From contig JAPLFD010000002.1 of assembly GCA_026390835.1 (NCBI GenBank), forward strand, positions 1-49,029: DNA of 49,029 nucleotides, in the 5' to 3' direction. This stretch comes from Sphingobacteriales bacterium. Lineage in GTDB: Bacteria; Bacteroidota; Bacteroidia; Sphingobacteriales; Sphingobacteriaceae. The first letter of the stretch is position 1. The number at the start of each line of letters is the position of its first letter. Position numbers and translations under genes: made by a program. The notes under the pieces were generated by a model. It was not told the origin of the DNA. It did not search any database and was given only the letters and a program-made list of their open reading frames with translations. Shown piece after piece: positions 19,829-29,117 of the stretch.

Positions 19829-20369
19829 ATCTGTATCCTCTAACTTGTTGAGATTTATCTAGCTGGCCCATTTGCGCCTGCATCATTTTTATCTGTTCGG
19901 CCAAGAGTTTATTCTTATCTGCCTTTTTAGCTTCTTGCAAATACATGGTGGCTTCGCGTTTATTGCGTTTGGCCATGGCAATACCGGCTAAACTCAATTT
20001 AGCTAAGGCCACGTTATGATCCATGCTCATGCCCAAAGAAAGTGCACGTTTAAAATATTTTTCTGATTGCATGGGTGCCTTTCTAGATTCGATTAAACCT
20101 AACAATAACTGGTAATACCCGTGTTGCACGCTAATTAATTCACGCTCGTAATTGGCAATTTTATTCAACCACGCTTCTGCTTTTTCCATATTCTCTTTAC
20201 GCAAATAATATTGCGCCAAAAGCATTTTTTCGTTAAAGAAAAAAGTAACAAACACCAATAGGGCTAAAATAATACCCAAAATTCCCCATCCCCACGATCC
20301 GAAGAAAATAAGGGCTATAGATCCACCTAACATAGCTAGGGCAGTAATTAATCGTATAATATTTGGCAT
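19827..20369 (-). CDS. Membrane-anchored TPR-like protein
   Basis: A 180-residue protein of unknown specific function. Residues 5-45 form two closely spaced membrane helices (LITALAMLGGSIALIFFG; WGILGIILALLVFVTFFF). Residues 48-165 are helical and resemble tetratricopeptide repeats (LLAQYYLRKENMEKAEAWLNK; YFKRALSLGMSMDHNVALAK; KREATMYLQEAKKAD). The topology suggests a TPR platform on one side of the inner membrane. It converges on lysS and is divergent from ung. Confidence 0.8.
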   Translation of the reverse strand: MPNIIRLITALAMLGGSIALIFFGSWGWGILGIILALLVFVTFFFNEKMLLAQYYLRKENMEKAEAWLNKIANYERELISVQHGYYQLLLGLIESRKAPMQSEKYFKRALSLGMSMDHNVALAKLSLAGIAMAKRNKREATMYLQEAKKADKNKLLAEQIKMMQAQMGQLDKSQQVRGYR

Positions 20370-20435
20370 AGTATCTAACGTTTTGTAGGTTACAAATATC
20401 CGATTTATCTCTCAAATAAACGGCATGTAAAATGT

Positions 20436-20443
20436 TATATTTG
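20436..20443 (+). promoter_or_regulatory. -7 box (TATATTTG) for ung
   Basis: A perfect TAnnTTTG match 16 nt before the ung start codon, within the 90-nt gap between divergent genes. No clear -33 element. Confidence 0.5.
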
Positions 20444-20459
20444 AGCAAAAGCACCGTTT

Positions 20460-21137
20460 ATGCCTACATCCTTGCATCCTTCGTGGCTCCCTGTCTTACA
20501 AGACGAGTTTCAAAAGCCCTATATATTGAGCCTTAACCAATTTTTAGAGCAGGAAGAAGCACAAGGAACAATCGTTTACCCTAAACACAGCGATGTATTC
20601 AATGCGTTTAACTTCACTCCTTTTAATGTGGTAAAAGTGGTCATTTTAGGCCAAGACCCCTACCACGGAGCCAATCAAGCACATGGCTTATGCTTTTCGG
20701 TGCAAAAGGGTGTAGCCGTTCCCCCTTCTTTAAAAAATATATATAGAGAGTTGCAAGCAGATATTCCTGGATTTATTATTCCAGCTCATGGCGATTTAAG
20801 TAGCTGGGCCAAACAAGGGGTATTATTACTCAATACTACCTTAACGGTACGAGCAGGTGAGCCAGGTTCGCATCAAAAAATGGGCTGGGAGCAATTTACC
20901 GACCAAGCCATACGAGCCTTAAGCGAACAAAGAGAAGGTTTGGTGTTTATGCTCTGGGGCCGTCATGCACAGGCAAAGGCATCACTAATAGATCCAACAA
21001 AACATGTAGTTTTAACGGCGGCTCATCCCTCTCCTTTTTCGGCCTATAACGGCTTCTTTGGCTGTACCCATTTCTCAAAAGCAAATGCCTATTTATTAAG
21101 TAAAGGTGAAAACCCGATTGTTTGGCAGATAGACTAA
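20460..21137 (+). CDS. ung: Uracil-DNA glycosylase, family 1
   Basis: Removes uracil from DNA at the start of base-excision repair. The 225-residue protein has the water-activating motif GQDPYHG with D66 and the uracil-binding segment GLCFSVQKGVAVPPSLKNIYREL. It also has LLLNTTLTV, and the catalytic HPSPFSAYNGFFGC with H189. The last 4 bp overlap the end of the convergent Lrp gene. Confidence 0.98.
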   Translation: MPTSLHPSWLPVLQDEFQKPYILSLNQFLEQEEAQGTIVYPKHSDVFNAFNFTPFNVVKVVILGQDPYHGANQAHGLCFSVQKGVAVPPSLKNIYRELQADIPGFIIPAHGDLSSWAKQGVLLLNTTLTVRAGEPGSHQKMGWEQFTDQAIRALSEQREGLVFMLWGRHAQAKASLIDPTKHVVLTAAHPSPFSAYNGFFGCTHFSKANAYLLSKGENPIVWQID

Positions 21138-21604
21138 TAAGCCAAAGGCACCACGGGCTCTTTCTTATTGGTCGACATGATCATCATGGTTTGAAAGGTT
21201 TTAAGCACTGATATTTTGCTAATCTTCTCCATAATTAAAGCTTCATAGGCCTTAATATCTTTTACATAGACCTTTAATAAAAAATCGCACTGGCCGGTTA
21301 CGTGATGGCACTCGGTAATCTCTTTAATAGATTGAACTTCATCCAAAAAAGTTTGAATGGCGTTGCTGGTGTGAAAATCTAATTGCACTTGAATAAAGGA
21401 TTTAATGCCTAAACCCACCAATTCCTCATCTACCAAAGCATGATAGCTTTTAATGTAGCCTGTTTGCTCGAGCTTGCGTACCCGTTCTAAGGTAGGTGCT
21501 GGCGACAAACCCACATCGCTAGATAGTTGTAGGTTGGTAATTCTGCCGTTCTCTTGCAAAATTTTTAAAATTTGCAGGTCTGTTTTATCTAATTCGAAAG
21601 CCAT
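21134..21604 (-). CDS. Lrp/AsnC family transcriptional regulator
   Basis: A 156-residue regulator. Residues 1-60 are a winged helix-turn-helix (LDKTDLQILKILQENGRITNLQLSSDVGLSPAPTLERVRKL). The rest is the RAM ligand-binding domain (IQVQLDFHTSNAIQTF...CHHVTGQCDFLLKVYVKD). The family forms octamers and often senses amino acids; the ligand here is unknown. It is divergent from the Nramp-Usp gene 117 nt away, so it may regulate that gene, but no operator was identified. Confidence 0.93.
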   Translation of the reverse strand: MAFELDKTDLQILKILQENGRITNLQLSSDVGLSPAPTLERVRKLEQTGYIKSYHALVDEELVGLGIKSFIQVQLDFHTSNAIQTFLDEVQSIKEITECHHVTGQCDFLLKVYVKDIKAYEALIMEKISKISVLKTFQTMMIMSTNKKEPVVPLAY

Positions 21605-21691
21605 AGCTCAAAAATAACCTTTCTGGCGAAATTATATTTTACAAAAGAGCTAAATTGTGCATATAAATTTTTTATCCTAAGCCACAGACCC

Positions 21692-21699
21692 TAAATTTG
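21692..21699 (+). promoter_or_regulatory. -7 box (TAAATTTG) for the Nramp-Usp gene
   Basis: TAAATTTG matches TAnnTTTG, 22 nt before the start codon, in the gap between the divergent Lrp and Nramp genes. A -33 TTTG is not evident. Confidence 0.45.
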
Positions 21700-21721
21700 T
21701 GCATATTCGCGTTATCCCTGC

Positions 21722-23590
21722 ATGAAAACAAGTCAAAAAGGCTCTTTAGATGAGATACATTCTTCGGTAAAAACCGGCAATAAAGCAGGTTGGAGAAAAT
21801 GGTTTGCCTTTTTTGGCCCGGCTTACCTCATAAGTGTGGGTTATATGGATCCAGGAAACTGGGCCACCGATTTGGCTGGAGGTAGCCAATTCGGTTATCA
21901 GCTCATTTGGGTCTTACTACTTTCGAATCTGATTGCCATTTTATTACAAAGCCTAAGTGCCCGTTTGGGTATTGTTGGTGGCATGGATTTAGCCCAAGCT
22001 TCTAGAAACGCCTACCCAAAATGGGCTAATATCCCCTTATACCTGTTGGCTCAAACCGCCATCATTGCGTGCGATTTAGCCGAAATTATTGGTATGGCCA
22101 TCGGGCTAAACCTTTTATTTGGGTTGCCGTTAATTTGGGGTATTTCCATCACTATTTTTGATACTATACTCCTTCTTTTCTTACTTCATAAAGGCATCCG
22201 AATCATGGAAGGCTTTATTATTTCGATGGTTTTTGTAGTTGGAGCTGCCTTTTTATTGGAGATGATTATTGTAAAACCCTCCGGATTAGAAATTATAGAG
22301 GCATTTAAACCAAGTATATTGTCGGGGAGCGCCCTATATATTGCTATAGGAATTATTGGCGCCACGGTAATGCCCCACAATTTATACTTACACTCGTCTT
22401 TGGTACAAACTAGGCGTATCGAAAAAACAGATTTGGGATTAAAAGAGGCCTTAAAGTATAATTTTTGGGACACTACTATTGCCTTAAACTTGGCTTTTTT
22501 TGTAAACGCAGCCATTCTTATTTTAGCTGCCACTGCCTTTTATAAAAATGGCTTATACCAAGTTGCAGAAATTCAGGATGCGCACCGCTTATTGAACGAT
22601 ATTTTTGGGAGTTTGGCACCTACACTTTTCGCAATTGCACTAATTGCTGCCGGGCAAAGTTCTACCATTACAGGCACCTTAGCTGGGCAAATTGTAATGG
22701 AGGGCCATTTAAACCTACGCATTCAACCTTGGATTAGACGCCTACTTACACGCCTTTTAGCCATTATACCTGCCTTTATTACCATCCTTTATTTCGGAGA
22801 AAGTGCTTTAGGCAAACTACTGATATTTAGCCAAGTGGTATTGAGTTTACAATTGGGCTTTGCGGTAATTCCACTCATTCACTTTACATCAAACAAAAAA
22901 TTAATGGGAAATTTCGCCATTAAAACTTGGGTGAAGGTACTAGCCTGGTTAAGCGCAAGCATTATTGTTAGCTTAAATGCAAAATTGGTTGTTGAAGAAA
23001 TTTATAATTGGATACAAAGTACTGGGCATACCTGGTGGGTTTATGGATTGGTAATTCCAGCTGCGGTTTGTATAGCGGGGCTACTTATATACATTTTAGT
23101 TTATCCACTGATGCATAGTTTAGCAGAAAAAACGAACTTACCACACGGAGAAGCAATTGCCTTTTCTGAACACAAGCCAGCCGGTTATAGTCATATTGGC
23201 ATAACCATTGGTTTTACTGCCAAGGATATTAACACCATACAACATGCCATTTTGCAAGGTGGTAAAAAAGCCCATTATACGTTAATTCACGTAGTTGAAA
23301 CGGCTGGTGCCCGGTATCATGGCGACGAGGTAATGGATTTGGAAACCAGCTTAGACATGGAAAATCTAAAAAAATATCAGGATAATTTAATTACTCTTGG
23401 CTATACAGTTGAAACCAAAGTAGGCTATGGAACAGCGGCTAACGCCATTGTGCAAATTATAAATAGCCAAACCTTTGATTTATTGGTGATGGGTGCGCAC
23501 GGCCACCGAAATATAAAAGATGTATTGTTTGGTACTACCGTAAATAAGGTACGCCACCAAGTAAAAATACCTGTGCTCATTATTAATTAA
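21722..23590 (+). CDS. Nramp-family divalent metal transporter fused to a universal stress protein domain
   Basis: A 622-residue inner-membrane protein. About residues 28-460 are an Nramp/MntH transporter. The metal motif in the first helix is MDPGNW (D43, N46), the sixth-helix motif is MPHNLYLHSSLVQTRR, and AAGQSSTITGTLAGQIVMEG follows. Residues from about 470 are a UspA-like cytoplasmic domain starting GYSHIGITIGFTAKD, with a nucleotide-loop-like segment GAHGHRNIKDVLFGTT. It should take up Mn2+ or Fe2+ with protons. The Usp domain may gate or sense (inference). Plain MntH proteins are about 410-450 residues, so this is a true fusion. Confidence 0.93.
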   Translation: MKTSQKGSLDEIHSSVKTGNKAGWRKWFAFFGPAYLISVGYMDPGNWATDLAGGSQFGYQLIWVLLLSNLIAILLQSLSARLGIVGGMDLAQASRNAYPKWANIPLYLLAQTAIIACDLAEIIGMAIGLNLLFGLPLIWGISITIFDTILLLFLLHKGIRIMEGFIISMVFVVGAAFLLEMIIVKPSGLEIIEAFKPSILSGSALYIAIGIIGATVMPHNLYLHSSLVQTRRIEKTDLGLKEALKYNFWDTTIALNLAFFVNAAILILAATAFYKNGLYQVAEIQDAHRLLNDIFGSLAPTLFAIALIAAGQSSTITGTLAGQIVMEGHLNLRIQPWIRRLLTRLLAIIPAFITILYFGESALGKLLIFSQVVLSLQLGFAVIPLIHFTSNKKLMGNFAIKTWVKVLAWLSASIIVSLNAKLVVEEIYNWIQSTGHTWWVYGLVIPAAVCIAGLLIYILVYPLMHSLAEKTNLPHGEAIAFSEHKPAGYSHIGITIGFTAKDINTIQHAILQGGKKAHYTLIHVVETAGARYHGDEVMDLETSLDMENLKKYQDNLITLGYTVETKVGYGTAANAIVQIINSQTFDLLVMGAHGHRNIKDVLFGTTVNKVRHQVKIPVLIIN

Positions 23591-23632
23591 GCGGAAAGCC
23601 AAAAATTCAGATATAAACACGAAATTTGTGGC

Positions 23633-24082
23633 ATGAGCACTGATTTAAACATTCGGAATAAAAAAGCCTACTTCGAGTTCCACATACTCGAAGAGTTTAC
23701 GGCTGGCGTCCAATTGCTGGGCACCGAAATTAAATCTATTCGCGATGGAAAAGCGAATATTAACGATTCTTTTTGTGCCTTTTTGAATAAGCAATTGTAT
23801 ATCCGCAATATGCATATTGCCGAATATTCGCATGGTTCCTTTTACAACCACGAGGCCAAAAGAGACCGTATTTTATTACTCAATAAAAAGGAATTGGCAA
23901 AACTTAAAGCCAAAACAGAAGAAAAAGGCTTTACCATTATCCCACTCAAAATATTTGTAAACAACCGCGGATTTGCCAAGGTGCTTATTGGCTTGGCTCA
24001 GGGTAAAAAGATTTACGATAAACGGGAAACACTCAAAGATCGCGACTCTAAGATAGAGATGGATCGGGCAATGAAACGTTAA
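23633..24082 (+). CDS. smpB: SsrA-binding protein SmpB
   Basis: tmRNA partner for rescuing stalled ribosomes. The 149-residue protein shows the family blocks IRNKKAYFEFHILEEFTAGV, LLGTEIKSIRDGKANI, HEAKRDRILLLNKKELAKL, and a basic tail KKIYDKRETLKDRDSK. It follows the Nramp-Usp gene by about 40 nt. Its stop abuts the stop of convergent pcm with no spacer. Confidence 0.98.
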   Translation: MSTDLNIRNKKAYFEFHILEEFTAGVQLLGTEIKSIRDGKANINDSFCAFLNKQLYIRNMHIAEYSHGSFYNHEAKRDRILLLNKKELAKLKAKTEEKGFTIIPLKIFVNNRGFAKVLIGLAQGKKIYDKRETLKDRDSKIEMDRAMKR

Positions 24083-24739
24083 TTACCAAGCTTGGTCGCC
24101 TAATAAAGGTACAAATCGAAAAGTATCTAACACAATTTTCTCAAACTCGGTTTCACTTATTCGCAAAACCGTTACCATTTTTTGCTCGTTCGCATCGCCA
24201 ACTGGAATGACTAAAATACCACCTACTTTTAATTGTTTAAGCAATATTTCGGGCACCAGCGGGGCACCAGCCGTTACAATTATTTTATCGTATGGGGCCT
24301 GTTCCGCGATTCCCATAGAACCATCGCCCAAGAAAAACTGAGGGTGATAGCCCATTTTAGGCAATACTTGAATGGTGCGTCTGAATAAGTTTTCTTGGCG
24401 TTCGATGGTAAATACTTTTGCGCCCAATTCTAAAAGCACGCAGGTTTGATAACCACAACCTGTACCAATTTCCAATACCTTATTGCCTTTTTGAATGTGC
24501 AACAACTCGGTTTGGTAGGCAACTGTATAAGGCTGAGAAATAGTTTGGCCATCGCCAATGGGAAAGGCAATGTCTTTGTAGGCTTGGTTCCAAAACGTTT
24601 CGTCGAAGAAAAAATGACGGGGAACCTTGCCAATGGCTGTTAATACCCGTTCGTCGGAAATGCCACGCTCACGCAATAAAGCCACCAATTTTTTGCGGGC
24701 ACCCTGCTCTCTATACTTATCAACAAATTTATAGGCCAT
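24083..24739 (-). CDS. pcm: Protein-L-isoaspartate O-methyltransferase
   Basis: Repairs isoaspartyl residues in aged proteins using SAM. The 218-residue length is usual. The substrate loop is DGQTISQPY, motif I is VLEIGTGCGYQTCVL, and APYDKIIVTAGAP is a later motif. There is no export signal. It lies 27 nt downstream of priA on the same strand. Confidence 0.96.
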   Translation of the reverse strand: MAYKFVDKYREQGARKKLVALLRERGISDERVLTAIGKVPRHFFFDETFWNQAYKDIAFPIGDGQTISQPYTVAYQTELLHIQKGNKVLEIGTGCGYQTCVLLELGAKVFTIERQENLFRRTIQVLPKMGYHPQFFLGDGSMGIAEQAPYDKIIVTAGAPLVPEILLKQLKVGGILVIPVGDANEQKMVTVLRISETEFEKIVLDTFRFVPLLGDQAW

Positions 24740-24766
24740 TTTTACAAAAATAGGTGTTTTAAGCGA

Positions 24767-27238
24767 TTAATAGGGGTCTACATCTACTTGAATGATGCAA
24801 CCTTTTGAAAGTACCTCTTGCTCAAAGCTTTGCAAAATTTGTTGCAAGGCGATTTTCACTTTTTGGGCAGAAAGTCCTTCTTTTTCTACCTTCAATAAAA
24901 TATCCTGCAAATAATAATTCCGAATGCGGTTTACAAAAGGGGCTTCGGGGCCTAAAACTCTATCACCAAATTGCTGGCGCAATAAGGCGGCTACATATTC
25001 GGCTATTTGATTCAGTTTTACGGGATCTTTGTGTTTTATACACAGGCTAATTAAACGGTATAAGGGTGGGTACTTGTAATTCCTACGCTCTATCAGTTCT
25101 GTTTGAAATAATCCTTCGTAATCATTCTCTATAACTTGTTGCAATACTCTATGGTGAATATCATGGGCCTGTACGATTACCTTCCCCCGTATATCTCGTC
25201 GGCCTGCCCTACCCGAAACTTGGGCCAAGAGCTGATAACTACGCTCAAAAGCCCTAAAATCAGGGAAATTAAGCATCGAATCGGCATTTAAAATGCCTAT
25301 GGTGCTCACATTGGCAAAATCGAGACCTTTGGCTACCATTTGGGTACCCACCAAAATATCTATTTTTTTATCTTCAAAATCAGTTATTAGATGCTGAAAA
25401 CCGTATTTGGTACGAGTAGCATCTACATCCATACGGGCAATTCGAGCCTCTGGAAAAATAAGGCTCAATTCATCTTCCACTTTTTCGGTACCAAAACCTT
25501 TATGCTCTATTTTGGTAGAACCGCAAGCTGGGCAAAGAGGTACTGTATCTTGTCGGTAGCCACAATAATGGCAATGGAGTTTCCCGCTACTTTTGTGATA
25601 GGTTAAACTCACTTCGCAGTTAATACATTTAGGCGTATATCCACAAGTAGCACACAACAACACCGGAGCATAGCCCCGTCTGTTTTGAAAAAGAATTATT
25701 TGTTCTTTACGGGCCAAAGCGCCTTTAATTTCGCTTAAAAGTACGCTGGTAAAGTGCGACTGCATGGTTTTTCGCTTCGTTTCGTCGGGAATGGAAACCA
25801 CCTGAATATCGGGCAATTGCACCCCTCCGTACCGCTCAGAAAGTGTAATAAGTCCGTATTTGCCAATTTTAGCGTTGTAATACGATTCGAAACTTGGCGT
25901 AGCCGAACCCAAAACCACCTTGGCTTTAAATAGCGATGCTAGAAAAACAGCGGAATCTCGGGCATGGTAGCGTGGAGCCGGATCGAATTGTTTAAAGGAG
26001 TTTTCGTGCTCTTCATCTACCACAATCAATCCTAAGTTTGCAAAAGGTAGAAAAATGGCAGAGCGGGCACCTAACACTATTTGATAGTCGCCATTAAGCA
26101 CTTTTTGCCAGATTTCGGCCCGTTCGTTATCGTTAAATTTAGAATGATAAACGCCTATTTTGGTGCCAAATATTTTTTGCAAACGCTGAATTACTTGGGT
26201 GGTTAGGCCAATTTCGGGAAGTAGGTACAACACCTGCTTACCTATTGCCAAATATTCTTCAATGAGGCGAATATACATTTCGGTTTTGCCCGAAGCGGTA
26301 ACACCATGCACCAAGCAAACTTCTTTTTCTTGGAGGTTTGTTTTGAGTTGATTTAGCGCTTCTTGCTGAGGAGGGCTGAGTGTAAACTCGGCATCTAAAT
26401 CGGCTTCTACCCCCAATAAACGGCTCACTTCTTGTTCAACAAGCGTAAACACTTCTTTTGCGACTAAAGCTTGGAGCGTAGCTGCTGAGGCTTCACTTGC
26501 CTCCAATAAATCGCTCTTGGCAATTTCGGTTTGGGTTTTGGCAAGTTGAAAATAGGCTTGCAACACGTCTACTTGCTTGGGTGCTCGTTCTAGCAGATCA
26601 AATAAGGCTTTTCGGTTCGCTGCATCGGCATAAAAACTGTTCAGCTGAACATAGGTTTTTGTTTTAGCCCGATATTTTTCGGTTAATTCTTCCGATATGG
26701 TAATCATTCCTTTATCGAAAAGTGCCCTAAGAATAGGGAATACCGTTTTTTGATCTAAAATTTTAACAATCTCACTGATGGCTAATACGGGCTGTATTTC
26801 TAGGGCATCCAAGAGCAGAAATTCCTTATCTGATAAGGTAGATTTATCGTATTCAGCGTCGGGGTTTAAGGTTACTTTGGTTTCACTGGCCAATTTAAGG
26901 GCCGATGGTAGGGCTGCCTGCATGACTTCTCCTAACGTACACAGGTAATAGGCCGACATCCATTCCCAAAGAGCCAATTGTTGGGCAGTTACGATGGGAA
27001 ATTCATCCAACACATCTAAAATGTACTTTGCTTCATAGCCAACAGGTGCTTTATCTGAAATAGAAAAAATAATAGCCGTATATACTCTATTTCTCCCAAA
27101 TTGCACCACTACCCTTTTCCCAATAGCTATGTTGTTCGCTAAATTATGGGGTACTCGATAGGTATAGGCCTTGCTAATAGCCAAGGGCAATACTACGTTT
27201 ACAAAAAAGGTTTGGCGCTCGGTGTTTTCGGCAGACAT
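24767..27238 (-). CDS. priA: Primosomal protein N' (replication restart helicase)
   Basis: 3'-5' DNA helicase that reloads the replisome at stalled forks. The 823-residue protein has the N-terminal DNA-binding domain, Walker A GVTASGKTEMYI and the DEEH box (IVVDEEHENSFKQ). It keeps the paired zinc knuckles (CATCGYTPKCINC, CHYCGYRQ, CPACGST) and the helicase motif VSGRAGRRDIRGKVIVQ. It directly follows the DUF423 gene with no gap and precedes pcm. Confidence 0.97.
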   Translation of the reverse strand: MSAENTERQTFFVNVVLPLAISKAYTYRVPHNLANNIAIGKRVVVQFGRNRVYTAIIFSISDKAPVGYEAKYILDVLDEFPIVTAQQLALWEWMSAYYLCTLGEVMQAALPSALKLASETKVTLNPDAEYDKSTLSDKEFLLLDALEIQPVLAISEIVKILDQKTVFPILRALFDKGMITISEELTEKYRAKTKTYVQLNSFYADAANRKALFDLLERAPKQVDVLQAYFQLAKTQTEIAKSDLLEASEASAATLQALVAKEVFTLVEQEVSRLLGVEADLDAEFTLSPPQQEALNQLKTNLQEKEVCLVHGVTASGKTEMYIRLIEEYLAIGKQVLYLLPEIGLTTQVIQRLQKIFGTKIGVYHSKFNDNERAEIWQKVLNGDYQIVLGARSAIFLPFANLGLIVVDEEHENSFKQFDPAPRYHARDSAVFLASLFKAKVVLGSATPSFESYYNAKIGKYGLITLSERYGGVQLPDIQVVSIPDETKRKTMQSHFTSVLLSEIKGALARKEQIILFQNRRGYAPVLLCATCGYTPKCINCEVSLTYHKSSGKLHCHYCGYRQDTVPLCPACGSTKIEHKGFGTEKVEDELSLIFPEARIARMDVDATRTKYGFQHLITDFEDKKIDILVGTQMVAKGLDFANVSTIGILNADSMLNFPDFRAFERSYQLLAQVSGRAGRRDIRGKVIVQAHDIHHRVLQQVIENDYEGLFQTELIERRNYKYPPLYRLISLCIKHKDPVKLNQIAEYVAALLRQQFGDRVLGPEAPFVNRIRNYYLQDILLKVEKEGLSAQKVKIALQQILQSFEQEVLSKGCIIQVDVDPY

Positions 27239-27631
27239 TTAGTTCTTTTTAAAAGCGCTAAAAAATATACATAGCCATCCTAATATAAAAAATAAGCCCC
27301 CTATTGGAGTAATGGGGCCAACAAATGCAGTGTTTATAGTTAAAATCTCTCTTATAGAAAGCAGATATAAAGAGCCGGAGAAGCATACAATACCCAAAGA
27401 AAAAAACCAAGCCGATAAGCGAATAAGCCTATTGATTGGCAGCGTAGCCAACAGCAACAATGCCAAAGCATGCACAAACTGATAATTAACTGCTGTTTTC
27501 CAATTTTCTAGTGCGTTTGCACTTAATTGTGTCTTAAGCGCATGGGCTCCAAAAGCACCAAAAATAACAGCTATAATACCAAAAAAAGCTGCTATTTGGC
27601 GTATTCTACTAGTTGAAATTGAAGGAATCAT
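27239..27631 (-). CDS. DUF423 family membrane protein
   Basis: A 130-residue inner-membrane protein of the DUF423 family; its function is unknown. Four hydrophobic helices are visible, with the family motif GAFGAHALKTQLS after the first and a conserved NYQFVHALALLLLA segment. It is immediately upstream of priA with stop and start adjacent, so co-expressed. Confidence 0.9.
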   Translation of the reverse strand: MIPSISTSRIRQIAAFFGIIAVIFGAFGAHALKTQLSANALENWKTAVNYQFVHALALLLLATLPINRLIRLSAWFFSLGIVCFSGSLYLLSIREILTINTAFVGPITPIGGLFFILGWLCIFFSAFKKN

Positions 27632-27685
27632 AGTCTTGCTAAGTTAATAAATAGGGATTCAATTCTTTTGCTGTAAATAAAAATT

Positions 27686-27693
27686 TAAATTTG
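27686..27693 (+). promoter_or_regulatory. Promoter: -7 box TAAATTTG with upstream TTTG
   Basis: TAAATTTG matches TAnnTTTG 8 nt ahead of the DUF5723 gene. A TTTG at 27667-27670 is 15 nt upstream, a little closer than the usual -33 spacing. Confidence 0.45.
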
Positions 27694-27701
27694 TTTAACA
27701 C

Positions 27702-29117
27702 ATGATGAAACGCAGCCTCTTTATTTTGCTTTGTTGCCTTGCTTTAGCCAAGCCTAGCCTGTCTCAAGTTTCGTTATACAATAGCCGAACGCTTTTCGAT
27801 AGTTTTGAAAATCCAGCGCAAAAAGCATTTTATACCGATAGCAGCAAACAGTTTGCCTTCAACTTCTTTTTTCCAACAATAAGTTTAAGTGCTTCGGCCT
27901 CGGGCACAGCCAAAGGCACGCTAAAGGGAATGATTTTTAATAACCTGAATGATAGTGAAAATTTACCCATTAATGGAAAAAGTTATACCCATTTTGCCAG
28001 TAATACCAATGTATATGTATTGAGTTTTAAATGGTTTAAACGAGTAAAATATCAGCAAGAAGCCGGTTTTTCCTGGCAGATACGAAACGATTCATGGGCT
28101 AGAGTAAGTAATCCTACTTTTTCTATTTTCGACACGTTTAATCGTTTTCCCGACAATAGCTACACCAATATTTTCAATAATAAGGGCTATCAACAAACCT
28201 TTCACCAATTTGCTTTTACTTACCGAGAAAATTTCACGAAAACCGTTGGCTTAGGTGTAAAATTGAGTTTATTGAGCGGTATTGCCTATAGTGGTGCTAA
28301 CATTACGTCTTCGGATATTACTATTGATCGGACCAATAACCAATATACTGCGAATTTTGGAGGTACGTTTCGATCTACTACCATTGCCGATACAGCTGTA
28401 AACCAAGCCGTACTCCCAACTTTTAAAAATCCGGGTATTGCCTTTACGGCTAGTGCTAATTTTAAGTTTAAAAAAGGTTGGATGCTCTTAGCCAATGTGA
28501 AAGATTTAGGATTTATTCATTGGAATAAAAACAGTACAGAAGTTTATCGCTTAAATAAAAGCATTAACATGAGCCAAGCCAATGCAAGCAATGCCGATAA
28601 ACGCTTAGCCGACACTATTAGCACTATTTTTAGCAATAGCACCTACCAAAACGAGGGTTTTTACAGCCCCATGAATGGCAAATTAGAGGTATTGGTAAGT
28701 AAAAATTTCGGTGCTTACCACCCTAATGTATTGCTATCTAAAAACATTTGGTACCCAGGTGGGCAGGCTACACTTATCAATAATTTTTTGCTTAAAAACC
28801 ATGTATTAAGTCTTACGCCTTCGTATAATTTTTTAAAATTAATGAATATGGGCGGGCAGTATATGTATAAAACGCCCAACTTTGAATTTTTTATAGGTAG
28901 CGACCAATTGTTCCAAACCATCTCTTTTGCCAAGGGCGCAATTAATTCGGATGCTACTGCAGTTAAAGGTAGTTTAAGTATGGGCTTCTACATGGGCTTA
29001 TCGGCCAAAATAGGCCGCTTAATGGAACATCCGCTCAATGCAAATCGTATTCCGGGTATTGAGCAACCTAAAGACAGTAAAAACAGCTTCTTCCGGAAAC
29101 TGTTAGGCAAAAAATAG
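27702..29117 (+). CDS. DUF5723 family secreted/outer-membrane protein
   Basis: A 471-residue exported protein of unknown function, which I assign to DUF5723. A signal peptide is clear (MKRSLFILLCCLALAKPSLSQ). The rest is an alternating, aromatic-rich beta pattern typical of outer-membrane barrels (FAFNFFFPTISLSASASG; VYVLSFKWFKRVKY; SMGFYMGLSAKIGRLM). The N-terminal VSLYNSRTLFDSFENPAQKAF is like the NPA-containing starts of PorV/PorP-like barrels. A second ATG one codon in is an equal start choice. The stop abuts that of convergent tsaB. Confidence 0.75.
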   Translation: MMKRSLFILLCCLALAKPSLSQVSLYNSRTLFDSFENPAQKAFYTDSSKQFAFNFFFPTISLSASASGTAKGTLKGMIFNNLNDSENLPINGKSYTHFASNTNVYVLSFKWFKRVKYQQEAGFSWQIRNDSWARVSNPTFSIFDTFNRFPDNSYTNIFNNKGYQQTFHQFAFTYRENFTKTVGLGVKLSLLSGIAYSGANITSSDITIDRTNNQYTANFGGTFRSTTIADTAVNQAVLPTFKNPGIAFTASANFKFKKGWMLLANVKDLGFIHWNKNSTEVYRLNKSINMSQANASNADKRLADTISTIFSNSTYQNEGFYSPMNGKLEVLVSKNFGAYHPNVLLSKNIWYPGGQATLINNFLLKNHVLSLTPSYNFLKLMNMGGQYMYKTPNFEFFIGSDQLFQTISFAKGAINSDATAVKGSLSMGFYMGLSAKIGRLMEHPLNANRIPGIEQPKDSKNSFFRKLLGKK

